Shown: positions 1 to 12,800 of the stretch, one piece after another | How the letters are laid out: each line of letters begins with the position of its first letter | How positions within the stretch are numbered: the stretch's first letter is position 1 | NCBI RefSeq assembly: GCF_028769735.1 | Contig: NC_088177.1 | Span: 15,440,599 to 15,504,598 of the forward strand | DNA length: 64,000 nucleotides | Origin: Zonotrichia leucophrys gambelii | Taxonomy: Eukaryota; Chordata; Aves; Passeriformes; Passerellidae | Reading direction: 5' to 3' | Notes under the pieces: model-generated | Seen by the model: the letters and a program-made list of their open reading frames with translations, nothing else | Database searches by the model: none | What the model was told of the DNA's origin: nothing | Position numbers and translations under genes: made by a program

Positions 1-3000
1 GTGTGCTGGGGAGGGACATTCCCTCTGGTGGATGGAGATGCCAGAAGTGAGCGTGCCAGTAGTGTGTGCTGACTCAGAAATCAGCACTTCTGGCTCTTAG
101 GCCACTGGTTGATGCATGGCTTAGCTTAGTTGTTACCTAAATCTGTTATTTCCTTTTGATTCCAAATGGTTTGGAATCCACTGATGTTGACATGCTGACT
201 GAATCTCAGACTCCTGGGCTTCACTGCAGCTGGACAGCCCTCACCCCATACAGACAGGCAGGTCAGCACCTGGCAGGACCAGTTTTATTGCTGCATCCCT
301 CCTGTGGAGAAAGAGGGCTTGCCCACTGTCATGGACTTCAAAACATCCCTCTGTGTTTCATTTAAAAACTCACCTTGAGAGCCTGGGAAGGAAAGAGGAC
401 TCACAGAAGTAGTCAACCCCCTGTGTTTGCTATGAGAAACCACAGAAGGTGGTATGGTTCTGTAAGGAGGCCATGGGAGCAATATTTATTTATGGATAAG
501 TGCATGTCTGTCTGTCTTGTGCCTTCAGATTTATCTTTATACTGACTGTTGTTTCCACATTTACACAGTAGCCTTTAGTGATTGTCCTGGGATTTGACCA
601 ATCACTTTTGGAAGAATGAATTGCTAGTACTGTTAAACAAACGTGAAAAGAATTATTCTCTTTCCAGCGTTTCTTGAAATTAAATTTTAGCCCTGGTGTG
701 CTCAACTACCTTCAGGATTAATCTCTGTATTGTCAAAGGAGCCTGTCAAGCCCTTTTAGATCAAAGGAGGCTGTTTTCTATTAAGAAGGTTGTGATGATG
801 TTTTCCAGCTCTTGGGTACAACACAAAGGCAGCCTGTGGCTCCCCACTGCTGTTTGACCCGTTAAGTTTTTGAGTGTCTTGCTGCTTTCTATTTTCTTTG
901 TGTGAGCTCTGCCAGGTCCAGCTCAGGCAGGTGGCCACTGGCACAGCCATAACCAGGCACCTCTAACCCACCTGAAATACCTCCTTGCTCTCTCAGAGCC
1001 TGTCTGCTCAGGGTTGTTGATGGTTTCTTTTCACAGCTCGCTGTTCCTTACAGCCTGCACCCGTGTGGAATCCACCGGTGTGCAATTCCTGTGGCTGGCA
1101 GGGCACGCTGCCTTGGCATGCTTCCCTCCCTTCCCAGGATGCCTGGCCTTCTGAAATTCCTACTTTTCCTGCTTTCAGATACAGTCCTCTGTCATTACAC
1201 ATTTTCTGTGCACTTCTGAACAGGATGCTTAATGACTTTTTTTTCCCCTCACCAGCTCAGAATTTTTTGACTGCTGCATTTGTTCTATTTGAATACAAAC
1301 ATGGGAGAGACCAAGAAATGAGTGCTATGGAATGATTAGGTAGAGATATGCCAGTGGCTTTGCCTGATTAATGGATTTACATTGTACATTACTCATAGGC
1401 AGCTTTCCAATGTCTTTCTCTAAAACAAGGTAATTTGCTTAAAGGGCTATCTTTTTGTAAAATGCTGATAAGCGAGCCATAATTGTTGCATGTATGGACA
1501 TCTAGGCAGGGAGAGCCAGCATAGGATGTACAGTCATTTTGCCCCTGCTAGTCACAGCCATTTCTGCAGGTACTTGAGGAATGCAGGATGTGCCCCAAAT
1601 AGATTTTAACAATTATTCCCTGATGGAGTCATTTCAGCCTCTCCTGACATCCGTACTAGCTCCTGCTGGCAACAACAGGATCTTTGTGATGGTGACTGCA
1701 GCAGAGTACAAAAGCTTTTCTTCTCCTTTCGTGCCAGACAGCAAGTGAAGGTAAAGACTTGCTGTGCTGACTCAGAGGAAAGGTTGAACAAGCTTGGGCT
1801 CCTGCCTCTGACAGTGGCCAGAGAATCTTCAAGAAAGTCACTTCTCCCTGATTCATGCTCTTCACAAAGTGAGTGTTTCCAGCTCTGGCATCTATTCTGA
1901 CAGGATGAGAAAGGATAACACAAAGAAAGAGTGGCAAGGTGAGGAGAGAGGCTTACTCTTCAAAGTACCAGCAGGCTTTAGTTTTCTGATCTGGTGCCAA
2001 ATGCAACAAAGGTACTTGCCAAATGCCCTTGCAGTAGGACTTGTCCAGGGGCTTTACAGCTTTGCACCTCTCTCTCTCTGTGTCCTGCTGCTCTGATTCT
2101 GTTGGAGTCAGTGGGATTGCTCTGCTGCTGATCCTGTGTGAAAATCTGGCTTCTCCTGGCTGCAGGGCACATCTCCAGAGTGTGAAAGAGCAGGAGAGCC
2201 CAGTTCATGCCATTAGCAGGGCAAGGTGTAGGTGAGAGCTGCAAGTTCTCCTTGGCTGTTTGGGACTGGGGAAGGACACGTCCTTCCTGCTAAGCAGGGA
2301 GACAGCCTGGTTTATCTGCTGTCCGGTTTACCACAGTGTGGAGTGAGCACACCTGCAGAAAGTGAGGGGTGATGCTGGGCTGGTCCTTGTGGTTCCTGCC
2401 ATCTACTCATGACCAGCCTTGTCTCATGCTCCAATTTCCTCTGGATGTGGAGCCACATTCAGTGTTGTAATAAATCTGCCAAAGGTTGTGGCATCAGTAC
2501 CTGAGGCACAGGTGCCTGGAGGAGGATTAGGATGCTGGATGATATGTGTATATAATGCTGAAAATACACAAGAGATGCAGGGACAAGAGTGACTCCAGGC
2601 TGAAAGTCAAAACTCCTTTTCCAAGCACTTTCAGCTTTTTTAATTGCACAGCATTCCTCTGGCCTTTGCAATTCTATACTATGGATATGAATGCAAAAGG
2701 ATATAAAATATTTATGTCAAAGTGTTGAAGTTAACTGGGGACTGAGTTTCTGGCTTGGATACTTTCTTTCACTGCTGAGGGGAAAAGAACCCCACCTTTT
2801 TAAGCTGTTAATTTCAAAACCAGCATGGTCTGGGAAAAAGAGCTTTTCTTCTGTGTCATTACACTTTAAGTTTGTTCTCAGAACTGCATGTCCAAAGGAA
2901 AGCATCCCTAGGCAGGTGTTGTTTGCCAGCTGACTTGGACCTTTGGCACCTCCCAGCTCTGAGCAAGCTTCCTTGGTGTGGAGACATGCCAGAGTGAGCT

Positions 3001-4078
3001 TGCAAGCACAGTTCCCTGCTTCAAAGGAGTTCCAATAGCAAACACACAAGGAGATCCTGCCAGCTCCATGAGCCAAGCAGGCTGCAGTCTGAAGAGGTCA
3101 GAAACAATTTAGACACACCTGGAAATACTCATAAAGCCCTTGGGCCTTGTCATTATTGCTCAAGGTGTCCAGCAGCTCTGCAAACATTCAGAGGGTGTCT
3201 GAGCCAGGCAGGTGTGGCTTCAGCAGCTTGTATGCCCAAATAAACTCAGCAGGCTGGAATCACACAGTTAATGCTTGTCCATTTCTTAATTTGTTTTTAT
3301 CTAAGTGTCTATAATCCTTGTAGGGAGATAAGATGTTGGGTGATGCTTTTCCACACGTAGAGAGGACAGGGATAAAAATATCCACAGTTGTGTTCAAAGA
3401 CAGCAGGGAAAAAGCAGCTCCTGCTGGCATCAGGCCAGGGCAGAAACATCCTACTGCCTCCTGCCCTTCCAATTCCAACACTGCCTTTGTCAGCAGCAGC
3501 AGCATCTTCCAGCCCAAAACACCCATGCTCACTGAGCTGATCGTGTGTGGCCACAGGATCCCTTAAGACAGGGTATTGCCACTTGCTGAGTATTAAGAAA
3601 CTTCTAAAACATCCCTAAGTGGCCAAAACTTGCAGTGCTCTAAATTATTGTCCAATGTTCTGTAGGCATGTATTGCTCTGCAAATGTTCCCTGTTGTTGG
3701 TTTTGCTTCCAAGCTGTGCATCCAAGCCAGGTGCTATATTAGTTTCTTTTGCTGTGACTCATAGCACCACAGCCCTGAGAGAGACCATTGCTACATCCAC
3801 TGAAAAATGGAGGCTTCAAACCTTTGAAGAAAAAAAATGGGAAGGTTGTGGAAGGGTGACCTGTCGTGGGCACAGAAGTTAAAAATGGGGGGAAACAGGA
3901 ACAGGGGAGCAATACCTGGGGTGTTCCTGAGCCCTTCCCAGCAGAAAGGAACATATTTGGGTGCACTGACTCCCTTTATTTGAAGGATAATGAGCTGTTG
4001 AGCTCTGAAGTCTTACCTAGGTGGCTAATGTGTGATTGGGATGCCCAGCAGTGGGGCTGAGTGCTGAGGTATTCCACA
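1..4078. other. Intergenic sequence, no gene recognised
   Basis: No open reading frame here is long, or resembles a protein family I know, and none is framed by convincing splice sites. Composition is ordinary AT/GC-mixed vertebrate DNA without a CpG island. It lies far upstream of the NAB1 promoter. A distant untranslated exon or a non-coding RNA cannot be excluded from sequence alone. Confidence 0.6.
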
Positions 4079-4316
4079 CTGGGTCTGCACTGCTGTGGAG
4101 CTCAACCCTCTGGGTCTGCACTGCTGTGGAACACAACCCTCTGGGTCTGCACTGCTGTGGAACACAACCCTCTGGGTCTGCACTGTTGTGGAACACAACC
4201 CTCTGCGTCTGCACTGCTGTGGAACACAACCCTCTGCGTCTGCACTGCTGTGGAACACAACCCTCTGCGTCTGCACTGTTGTGGAACACAACCCTCTGCG
4301 TCTGCACTGTTGTGCT
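4079..4316. repeat. 31-bp minisatellite, about 7.6 copies
   Basis: A GTCTGCACTG core recurs with exact 31-bp spacing; the equivalent base falls at 4081, 4112, 4143, 4174, 4205, 4236, 4267 and 4298. The first four units carry GGGTCTGC and the last four GCGTCTGC, so the array has two blocks. A second variable site (CTGCTGTGG versus CTGTTGTGG) marks units 4, 7 and 8. Because 31 is not a multiple of 3 and no unit phase contains a stop, all six reading frames stay open across the array. The apparent proteins there are by-products of the repeat. Confidence 0.95.
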
Positions 4317-7300
4317 GCAGCTGGGACCAGCTTTCAGTGGGGAAGCAGACCAGCTGCTGCTGCTCTTGTTCTGAGCACTCACAAATGGAATTTTCTCCCT
4401 CATGAGAAACACCGATGACATTTAAAGTGTTTTGATGCAAAGCAATGGTGTTACAGCTACTGTGCTGTTTCTGATTTAGTAGGATTTATATTTCCAGTGT
4501 GACTAACAGGTAGCCAGTGCAAACCTTGCTGTGGATTGTTTGGTGTTCCTCAGAACCAGATGTTCTTCAGTCAGGGTCTCTTGTTCCCTGATGCTGCAGA
4601 ACACCATGCCCTTCCCAGTCCAAAGGCAGCATTCCTGCTTTGTTCACTGCTGGCACTTTCAGGAAAGAAATTCTTCAGTTTCAGGATGAAATAATTCCTC
4701 CCCAGTTGTTTTCAGCTGTAAGTTTTCAGTGTATTGGGAGCAGAATGTCAGACTGGTACTGTGTGGGGCATGGCACGTGGATCTGCAGGACCTTTTTTGT
4801 ATTAGAGGCAAGAAGAGACCCTGAAAGGCCTAAATGGCACCGAGAGAAGGTGATACCAGGACTAGGCAGAGTGAGGGTCATTCAATGCAGTGCCAGCATG
4901 GATGGGATATGGGTGAGCTGGGCTTAAAGAGTCTTGGTTTGGCTATTGGTCCTCTCAAGTGAGGCTTGACTACAAATCATGACCCTCGGGCAGTTTGGAA
5001 CTAGGATTTCTTGCTTAGAGATGGAATATTCCCTGCCACAGAAACTGCATTAACTTCTTTAGTGACAGTTTGTAACACACATCCTGGCTGTTTAATTGGA
5101 TTTATCATGGCTATTGGGAGCATAAATGTGTTTACAGATTTGTTTTGAAAGCTTTTTTGTGTGTTTTTCTCATAGCAAGTCAACTTCCATGTGGTGCAAT
5201 TATGTTCAAGATGTTCCCTGTAGCACTGGAATAATGTCAGATTATACTGTGTGTGCATGTTGTTCTTCGAAAGGATTTTATCTGAGGCATGATACACTGT
5301 GGCAGGAGGAGAAAAGGAGCTTAGGTTTTATGAAGAGAGGTATAAAAAGCTTAAAACACAAAAAATTCTGTCAAATCCTGTTTCCTTATTATAGGAAATA
5401 TTTGACTCTGTCTATTGAAATGTGAAACTTTTTCCCCTTTAACTTCCTTCCTGCTCCATCCAGCTCTGCCAGAACTCAGTGCACACAGCTTGCCACTGCT
5501 GTGCCACAGCCTTTCCAGCATTGAAAGGCTGAGGCAAATGCAGCAAGACATTTCAGAGACAAGCATTTAGGGGAAATGAAAGAAGAGATGCCTTTCATTT
5601 GTTTGAAAAGGGTCTTAGGTTTTCTTTGGTTCACGGTGTGGCCTGGCAGGTTGCAGTGTGTTTGATGCAGTGGTGCAGGAGGCCCATGTGAAGCCTGCTC
5701 ACATCCCCAGCCACAGAGCTGGCTCCAGAGGGATGCTGGGGTACAGGAACCACCCTTGGGTGTCAGGGGCTGCAGCACACAGTGCTTTCTGTTAGATCTG
5801 TCTTCTTTTTTTCTTTATTTCTTTCATTAGTAGTATTATTAATTTGGATAACATTGCAACTTAACGTGCAATTTCCTGTCTGATGGCAGTTCAGATATTA
5901 AATGTCACATCTGCCTGCTACTTCAATCCTTAACTATGACAAGTTTTCCCAGCACTTCTAAAAGAGACAGTTGTGATATGTTTCACTCCCTGCTGAATGA
6001 TAGTCAGAACCCCAAATTTGTTCCATGACCCATTATTATTATTATTACTACTACTCCTAATTGTTGTTATTAGTAAGCCTTGTAAGAGGAGTTGCTTGGA
6101 ACAGCAGCACAGCACCTCTCCCTAACGTGGGAAAGGGTTTTCAGATGTCACTGTTTGAAGCCTGTCACTCTGAGAAAGGAAAGCTGTGACCAACACACGA
6201 AGTTGCCCTGAAGGATGACTTTCAGAGACGTGTCTCTGCTCTTTCCTGCTGCCTCCCAAGTCCATCCCCTCCCCACAGAGCCTCTCTGTCCCAGGGAAAG
6301 CTGCCAAGCCTTGGCTGAGGTCGGCAATGCCATAAACAATGCAGGCATTTGAAAACGAGAAAGCTCAAAGCTCCTGTTGTGGTGACCAAAGGGATGGATG
6401 GAAAGATCAAAGGAGAGGACACACAGCTTGGGAGGGTGCAGTGGGTTTTGGAAGCAAGCAGCAGTCAGGCTCAGTGCCTGTGATGCACAGAGCATTGCTG
6501 CTGTGCCACAAAAGTGCTGATGGAAAGGCACGAGGAGCTTGCAGCTGTGCTTTGCTTCTCAAGGAGCTCCAGGCAATGACCTGCCTTTCTGTCACAAGCT
6601 CTAATGAGGTAAGGGAGTAGGAGAAGGGATTCAGGCACAGCAGAGCTCAGTGGAAAGGGAAATCCATATGGCAGTTGCTCACTAGAAACAAAGCTGAGTG
6701 ATTTTTGGCAATCAGATTTCTGGTGGCCCCGTGTGGATTCCCACCCCTGAGAGTGGCAGCAGAGCTGAGAGCAGGGCAGTGCAACTCCATGCAAGCTTCA
6801 GGTAACAGTTCCCATTGGCTCAGCAAACCCCAATCTGCAGATCTGCTTTGCCAGTTGAAAATTTGGCCTTGATTTTAAAGAAGGGAAAAAAAACCATAAA
6901 AAAGATAAAAGCCTGAAGCTCTGGGCAGGTATGTAAGAATGTACAAACACACCTTTGTGGGCTTAATCAGGTAGATATTTGTCAAATTTTCCAGAATAGT
7001 TTGTATATTCAGAAGAAAATCACCTTTAAAAATCAGCATGCTTTGCCGAAACTTGGCGTGCAGACCATTTTACAAAATTTGGGTTTTTACCCTTCTTCAG
7101 TCAGAGTAAAAAGCTTGAAAGATGAGCTGCTTGAAAGCATTTCACAAGACCCATGAGTCATGCAAAATCCTATCGCATTTTTCCTCTGCTTGAAATCACA
7201 CAAGTTACGAATGCTAGAAGAGTTATTAGATGATAGATAAAGAATGCTGCACAATGGGTTGGTGAAAATAAATAAATAAATAAAACCCCCTAATTTTCCT

Positions 7301-9732
7301 CCAGCTTCTAATTCCCTGGGGAAGACTTCAAGAGGCAAGAGTGGATTATCACAGCTCACCCTCAAAAAGGAGTGGCATGCAGCTGCATCCCTTGCAGAGC
7401 TGCTATTCCTTCTCTTGGTTTCTTCAGTGCTCCAGGCAAAAGGAGATTTTAAAACCACTCCTTTATCTAGCACAGTTAATTTCCCCACCCTGTACCAGCT
7501 CAGCTTCTCTGGCAGGTATGTTGGGGGATGGTGGACCCAAGCTTTCATCTGCTCCCAAGTCTCCTGCTAACAAAATTGCCCGTTTGTGATCCCACTGAAC
7601 CTGCTCTGTACCCAGAGAGGCAGGGAGAAGGTGACACTGTGTTTATGTAACTCAGCTCTACCAGTGCTGCCACTTCTGTCCTGTTAGGATACCTGTATCC
7701 CCCAGGTATTTTTATTACTAGAACAAATCCTGCCTGGAACTACTGCTGGGAGCTGTGGGTAAGTGCTAGGCTGGCCTTCCAACTTTTTCCCCCCATATTT
7801 ATCTCTTATGCCCCTGTCACTTCTGAAATCCTTCTCCTTTTAGTTTCTTTTCCCTGCAATGCTGTGGTTGGGCTTCCCAGATGTGTTCCTTGTTGATCAG
7901 GCATTTCTAAACACAGAGGAGGAATTGCAGGAAAGCACTAGGCAGTGGGTCCTGTGTGACCATAAACCATAAAAACATTTAATCAGATGGAAAGTCTTGC
8001 TTTCTATTTCAGTCACCACTTTTTGGAGCATATATTAGAGGTCAGAAATTAATTTTGGCACAAATAAAGTAAATTCAAGCAAGAGGAGAAACATGTGCCA
8101 TTTTTGTCAGTATTTTGTGGGGGAAAAAACAACCAGCTGAGGGAAAACAATTATTTTTAATTGCTTACATGATTGAAAAATGTATGATTAAGCTGGTGTT
8201 TAGCTGAGGGAAAACAGTGTAGTTCAGTGACTTTGCACGTGGTACAGAGATGAATTGTTCTGCTTCTCAACAAACCTGAAACATTCTCACTGTTCAAGAG
8301 TTTTCTAATGACCTCTCATTGCTACCTTTTTCAGGTTCCCTTTTTCACACATTTTTTTCTTTCCCACAGTGATTTCATCCTCTCTCCAAACAGTTCCCTC
8401 TGGAGAAAAGACAATGGAAAAGAGAAATGCAGTGGCAACCTTTGGGCATTCAGCCTCTTCCTTCTTCCCAGCACGGTGTGGGATCTGCCATCTGATCTTC
8501 CCTCCAGCAGAACATGTGAAGGGTCAGTGAAAGCCTTGAAACAGGTAAAATTAAACCTGTCCTACTTTTGGAAGGTTGCAAAATTGCACACGTTGTAAGG
8601 AACAGTGATACTAATTTACTGTAGAATCTTCTGTGTATGTTAATGAGCTAGGTTTTGCCAGTGCTAAAAATAAATCTCAGTGTAGAAAAGGCTTGCAGAA
8701 TGAGCAAAATTGCTCATTACCAAGAAAAAAAGTTCATCTGGTGTCAAAAACACTGGGCCATGTTAGATCTCCAGCTGTTTCTTTTGGCTAACACCAGACC
8801 AACTTATCCCTGCTCCTGAAGGTAGTGGGTGTACAGTTTTAATGTCTTCCACAGTGAGGGTGGTTTTACAAGACTTCTCAAAACAGGTAAGAAGATGCAC
8901 CAACTCAAGGTAACTCAGCCTAATTATTTGGATTTAAATTTTCTGCGTCAAAGTTCAGCCAGAAAGTTTAATTACAGGAAATGTTAGGTAAGGGATGAAG
9001 CTCCCAGCCCTGATAGCATTCATCACCTTGGGATGGATCAGCACCTTAACCAGATCATATACTGTTCTGTTTTTGAAAAGATGGCAGTGAATTTTGGAAA
9101 GAGAAAGGCTTATAAAGTGATTATTGGAGTCAATTTTGCAGCCATTCACACAATACTCAAAGGTGACCATGTCTTTTCTGCTTTGTTTTCTTAGCAAACC
9201 CTTTGGAAGAGGTTGTATTCTGTGTGTATTTCAGCTGTATTTCAGTGTATTCAGTGGGATTTTATTTGGATGTGACCTTTCTCAGTGATGTCCAACTTGC
9301 ACAGAGGAAAGCAAAGCTGCAGGCTTGGTTTTTGCTTGCCTGTTACTAAAGCCCAGGTCTCACATGTCTGCGTTGGCCAGCAGTCACTTTGTGACAGATC
9401 ACCAGGCTAGGCTTTGCTCCCTTTCACCCAGCTGTCACTGCTGCTCTCTAAGGCACCACCACCTAGGCTGTATGTCAGGAAAAGGCAAAATGTGCTGGTC
9501 TGCCTCAAGGAAGCAGCTACAGAAGAAAGCAGAGGACTCCTTACTCTAGATCCCACAGAGGTGGCCACTGGTGGCACTGGGGACAGCTGCTGGAGCTGGT
9601 GATGTGTGCTGTGTGCTCCCAGCTCCCCCAGAGGGTGTTGCTTTGGTGCAAGGATCTGAGGTGATCACACGTGTCTTGGTGGGTTAGAGAAAGAAAATTT
9701 ATGGTTTGTTTATGTTTTATTTATGTGTCAGT
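4317..9732. other. Intergenic sequence, no gene recognised
   Basis: Nothing here resembles a coding exon or RNA gene. Simple repeats include a TTA/TAC trinucleotide stretch near 6031-6050 and an AAAT tetranucleotide run at about 7265-7284. The longest open frame (minus strand, 7087-7548, 153 codons) has no family resemblance I can name and looks like a chance reading. Confidence 0.6.
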
Positions 9733-9764
9733 AGCACCAGGATGGGTCAGAACCCCCTGGTGCT
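9733..9764. repeat. Short perfect inverted repeat
   Basis: AGCACCAGG at 9733-9741 is matched by its exact reverse complement CCTGGTGCT at 9756-9764, leaving a 14-base loop. It lies about 55 bp from the CR1-like remnant. No function is evident. Confidence 0.7.
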
Positions 9765-9820
9765 GCAAGACACCCCCAGATTCAGGGGATTGGGAGTGAA
9801 TGTGTGAATTCAGCAGGGAC

Positions 9821-9880
9821 AGAATCACAAAACTGTCTAAGCTGGAAGGGGCCCACAAGGATCATCAAATCCAACTCTTC
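9821..9880 (-). mobile_element. Short CR1 LINE 3'-end remnant, reverse orientation
   Basis: The stretch reads AGAATCACA, then CTGGAAGGGGCCCACAAGG, then ATCATC and TCCAACTC. These are the hallmark words of the reverse complement of an avian CR1 3' end (TTGGA..GATGAT..CCTTGTGGG..CCTTCCA). Only about 60 bp are recognisable, consistent with an old 5'-truncated insertion. Identification rests on remembered consensus words, not an alignment. Confidence 0.6.
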
Positions 9881-12800
9881 AATGCTTCAAAACCAATACA
9901 GTGATTTTGATGAACGGATACAGAGTTTAGCAGAAAAAATAACACTCCCTCTTTTCCAAAGAGAGGGACTTGTAGGCATTGAGTCAGGGCTGCCTTAAAA
10001 GACAGCAAACTGCCTGCTTTATAGGTTGGGACAGATGTTTTGCCATGTGAAGAGCACTTTGTGTAAAATGCAAAGTGTGTGTTTCTTTGTTGTTGTGCAG
10101 TGGATGTTCCCTGTGCTGGTGTGTCGCCATGGTGCTCGACTGGGGAAGCTGAACATCAAAAGCTTTAGGGAGCTGTATGGCTCAATTGTTTCTGCTTTCA
10201 TCATCCATTAAAAAAAATCTAAATGGAAGATGAGAACCTGCCTGCCTTAGGTTCATATGGAAGCAATTGCAGGACCAAGCAGCAGCAGGGCACTTTCTCA
10301 AAGATGAGTAGATGGTTGGGCCTCTACAGGAAATCTGCAGCAAACAGATAATTCAAAAATAACTTTTTGAGACTATGGGATGTACATGAAAAGAAATAGC
10401 TAATCAGAAGGAGAAAACACTGAAAGGAAACATCTGATGTCAGAAGCTCTTGGCTTTCATTCTGATCTTCTTGTTTTTTTCTGTATATAGCTTTTAGAGT
10501 GCCCTTAAGTCTTCTCAAAAGGTTAGCACTCTTCCAGTGGCATTAGAGAGGCTGAGATGATATTTGCAATGAGGGTAAGTGACTCTCTTGAGGTTTTGGC
10601 ACCCACAGCTCCAGATTAACTGGAAATGTAGGCATTTAGTAAATCTGAAAATAAGTGCCTCTTGGCCCTGTGCACTTCAGAGAAGTCAACTGGAGTTTTG
10701 TGAGAGAGACCAGAGCAGGAACACAGTATATTTCACATAAGGGATGCATTTTTACAAAAATTAGGCCCCCCAGAATGAATGCCAGCTAATAAGGTAGTGG
10801 CCTCCATTCTTTTTGTCCAGACTATCTCATCAATGGAAGTCTGGGAAGCCCTGCTGTTAGTTCCATTGATGGGAAAAGCGAGATTTCCCTTTCTGGTATT
10901 AGTTTTGGCTGACCAGAGGTGTAATTCTTACAAATTTCTGTTATTCAAAATTTCCTTGGGTTTCCAGTTTCCAGGGTAAAAGAGCTCCATTTGAGGTCCA
11001 GAGTGGATTAAACAGTGAGTGCTAATCCAGACCTGGTTTTTGAGATGCTGCACTGGTAGGGAGATGGCTTCAACCAGGGTAAGGTGGAAGGAGGGACCTG
11101 AGAATCAAAAACCAGTACAGGAGACAGAAGGATAATACCAATGAGGCATATCTCATCTACACAGCTCTGTCTCAGTTGTACATAAATGTTCCCTGCCTCC
11201 CCAGCAGTCACTAACCCACTGATTTCTTTCAGAAAGTAAATCCTTGACAGACTTGAAATGATGAGTAATGACTCCACTTTCTTCCATTCCAGCTGCCACA
11301 CAGGCAGTACGTTGGTTGCTCATTGACCCAGCAAAATTGAATTTGAATGTCTTCCCCTTCTCCTGTTGTCCCATGTCTACCCTATCACTTACCAGCTGCT
11401 TGCTGCTATGGCACAGTGGGACCACCTTCTCTCAGCAGGCACTGTAATTGTTTTTTACAAGAAAGAAAACGCTGGTAGGCAGTGGTACACGTCTAGGGAA
11501 AATGTCAGCACTTAAACCTGAGCCTTGCTTTTCCCTCTGAGCTGTCAGAGCTGGATCCTCTGCCCTTCCTTACAAGTGGGTTTGAGGAGGTGGTTGTTTT
11601 GGCTGGAATTGGAAAGGCACAGGTGGTACCACCAGCTGTAAATTGGAGGAGGCACTTCCTGATTATGACCACTGCCTACACACAGATCACTGCCAAGAGA
11701 GGAGCTGGAAGGCACAGAAGCCTTCTCCTTACTTGGGAAAGGAGGGTAGTCATCACTCCCCTCTCCTGCAGGCTTTCACCTGTACACTTTGGGCTTCTTT
11801 GTCAGTGCTTGGCTTCCTAAAATGCTGTGGTATGAACAACCCTCAGACACCAGTGGGAGATGGATAAACTGAGGCACAGAGTATTTAAATTCATGCATCT
11901 AACAGGTACTCGGGTCTGTATATACAAATGCATGGCATGTTTGAAAGCCAGCTTACTTTTTAAAGAGGCTTCAGTATGGATTCAGATGTCTACTTAGCCA
12001 TGGCAAAGTAAGTGGTGAAAGACTTCCTGACCTCTGCAACATCAAGATTTTGCCCTCTGGCTCTGAATGTCAGTGGTGAAAGGCTTGTACCGAGCTGCAG
12101 AGCAAGCACGCACCAGGCTCACCTGTGAGGTGTTTGGAATGTTGCTCTGGGAGTGGGGGGAGGAATTTCAGAGGGCACCAACAGCTGCCTGGTCTCAGCT
12201 GCAAGAACACATCCCCATATTTGCACTTATGTATTTTTATTTCCAGGTTACAATTTTTTAATTATTGCCTGGTGCTCACGTCTCCACCTTCACATCATGG
12301 AGACCTCTGCTATCTGGTCTTGACTTGCCTTGTCTCCAGGAAAACTGGGCTGCCTTGTCACCCATGTGCTGAAAGCCCTTTCCCTGAGCTGATGCCTTGG
12401 CCTCTTGCACCCTCAGTCTTGGTTTCCATTTCTTGTCCTAAACGTGGATCCACAGCATGGATGGATCCACAGCAAGGGAGGGAGAGGCACCGGAGGGTTC
12501 ACCCACCGCTGCACGCACCACGCCCACCAGCAGCAGGAGAGAGAGAGCCAGATTAAAAGATTAAAGTCCCAAACTGCAAAGCCCCTTGGGCTCCTGATGA
12601 GATCTGAGTGCCTGCTGCGAGGCCAAACTCCCACTGTGGGGGTGCAGAGCTGTGTGTGCTGTCGCTCACCAGCTGCTGGCTCCCAGCATCCCCTCACTGG
12701 ATTTACAGACCAAGAATTAAATAACAAACCAGTTTTGCCCTGAAGGAGGATCCTGAGTGATGCCTGGGCAATACCCAGGGGCTCAGAGGGTGGCTTTATG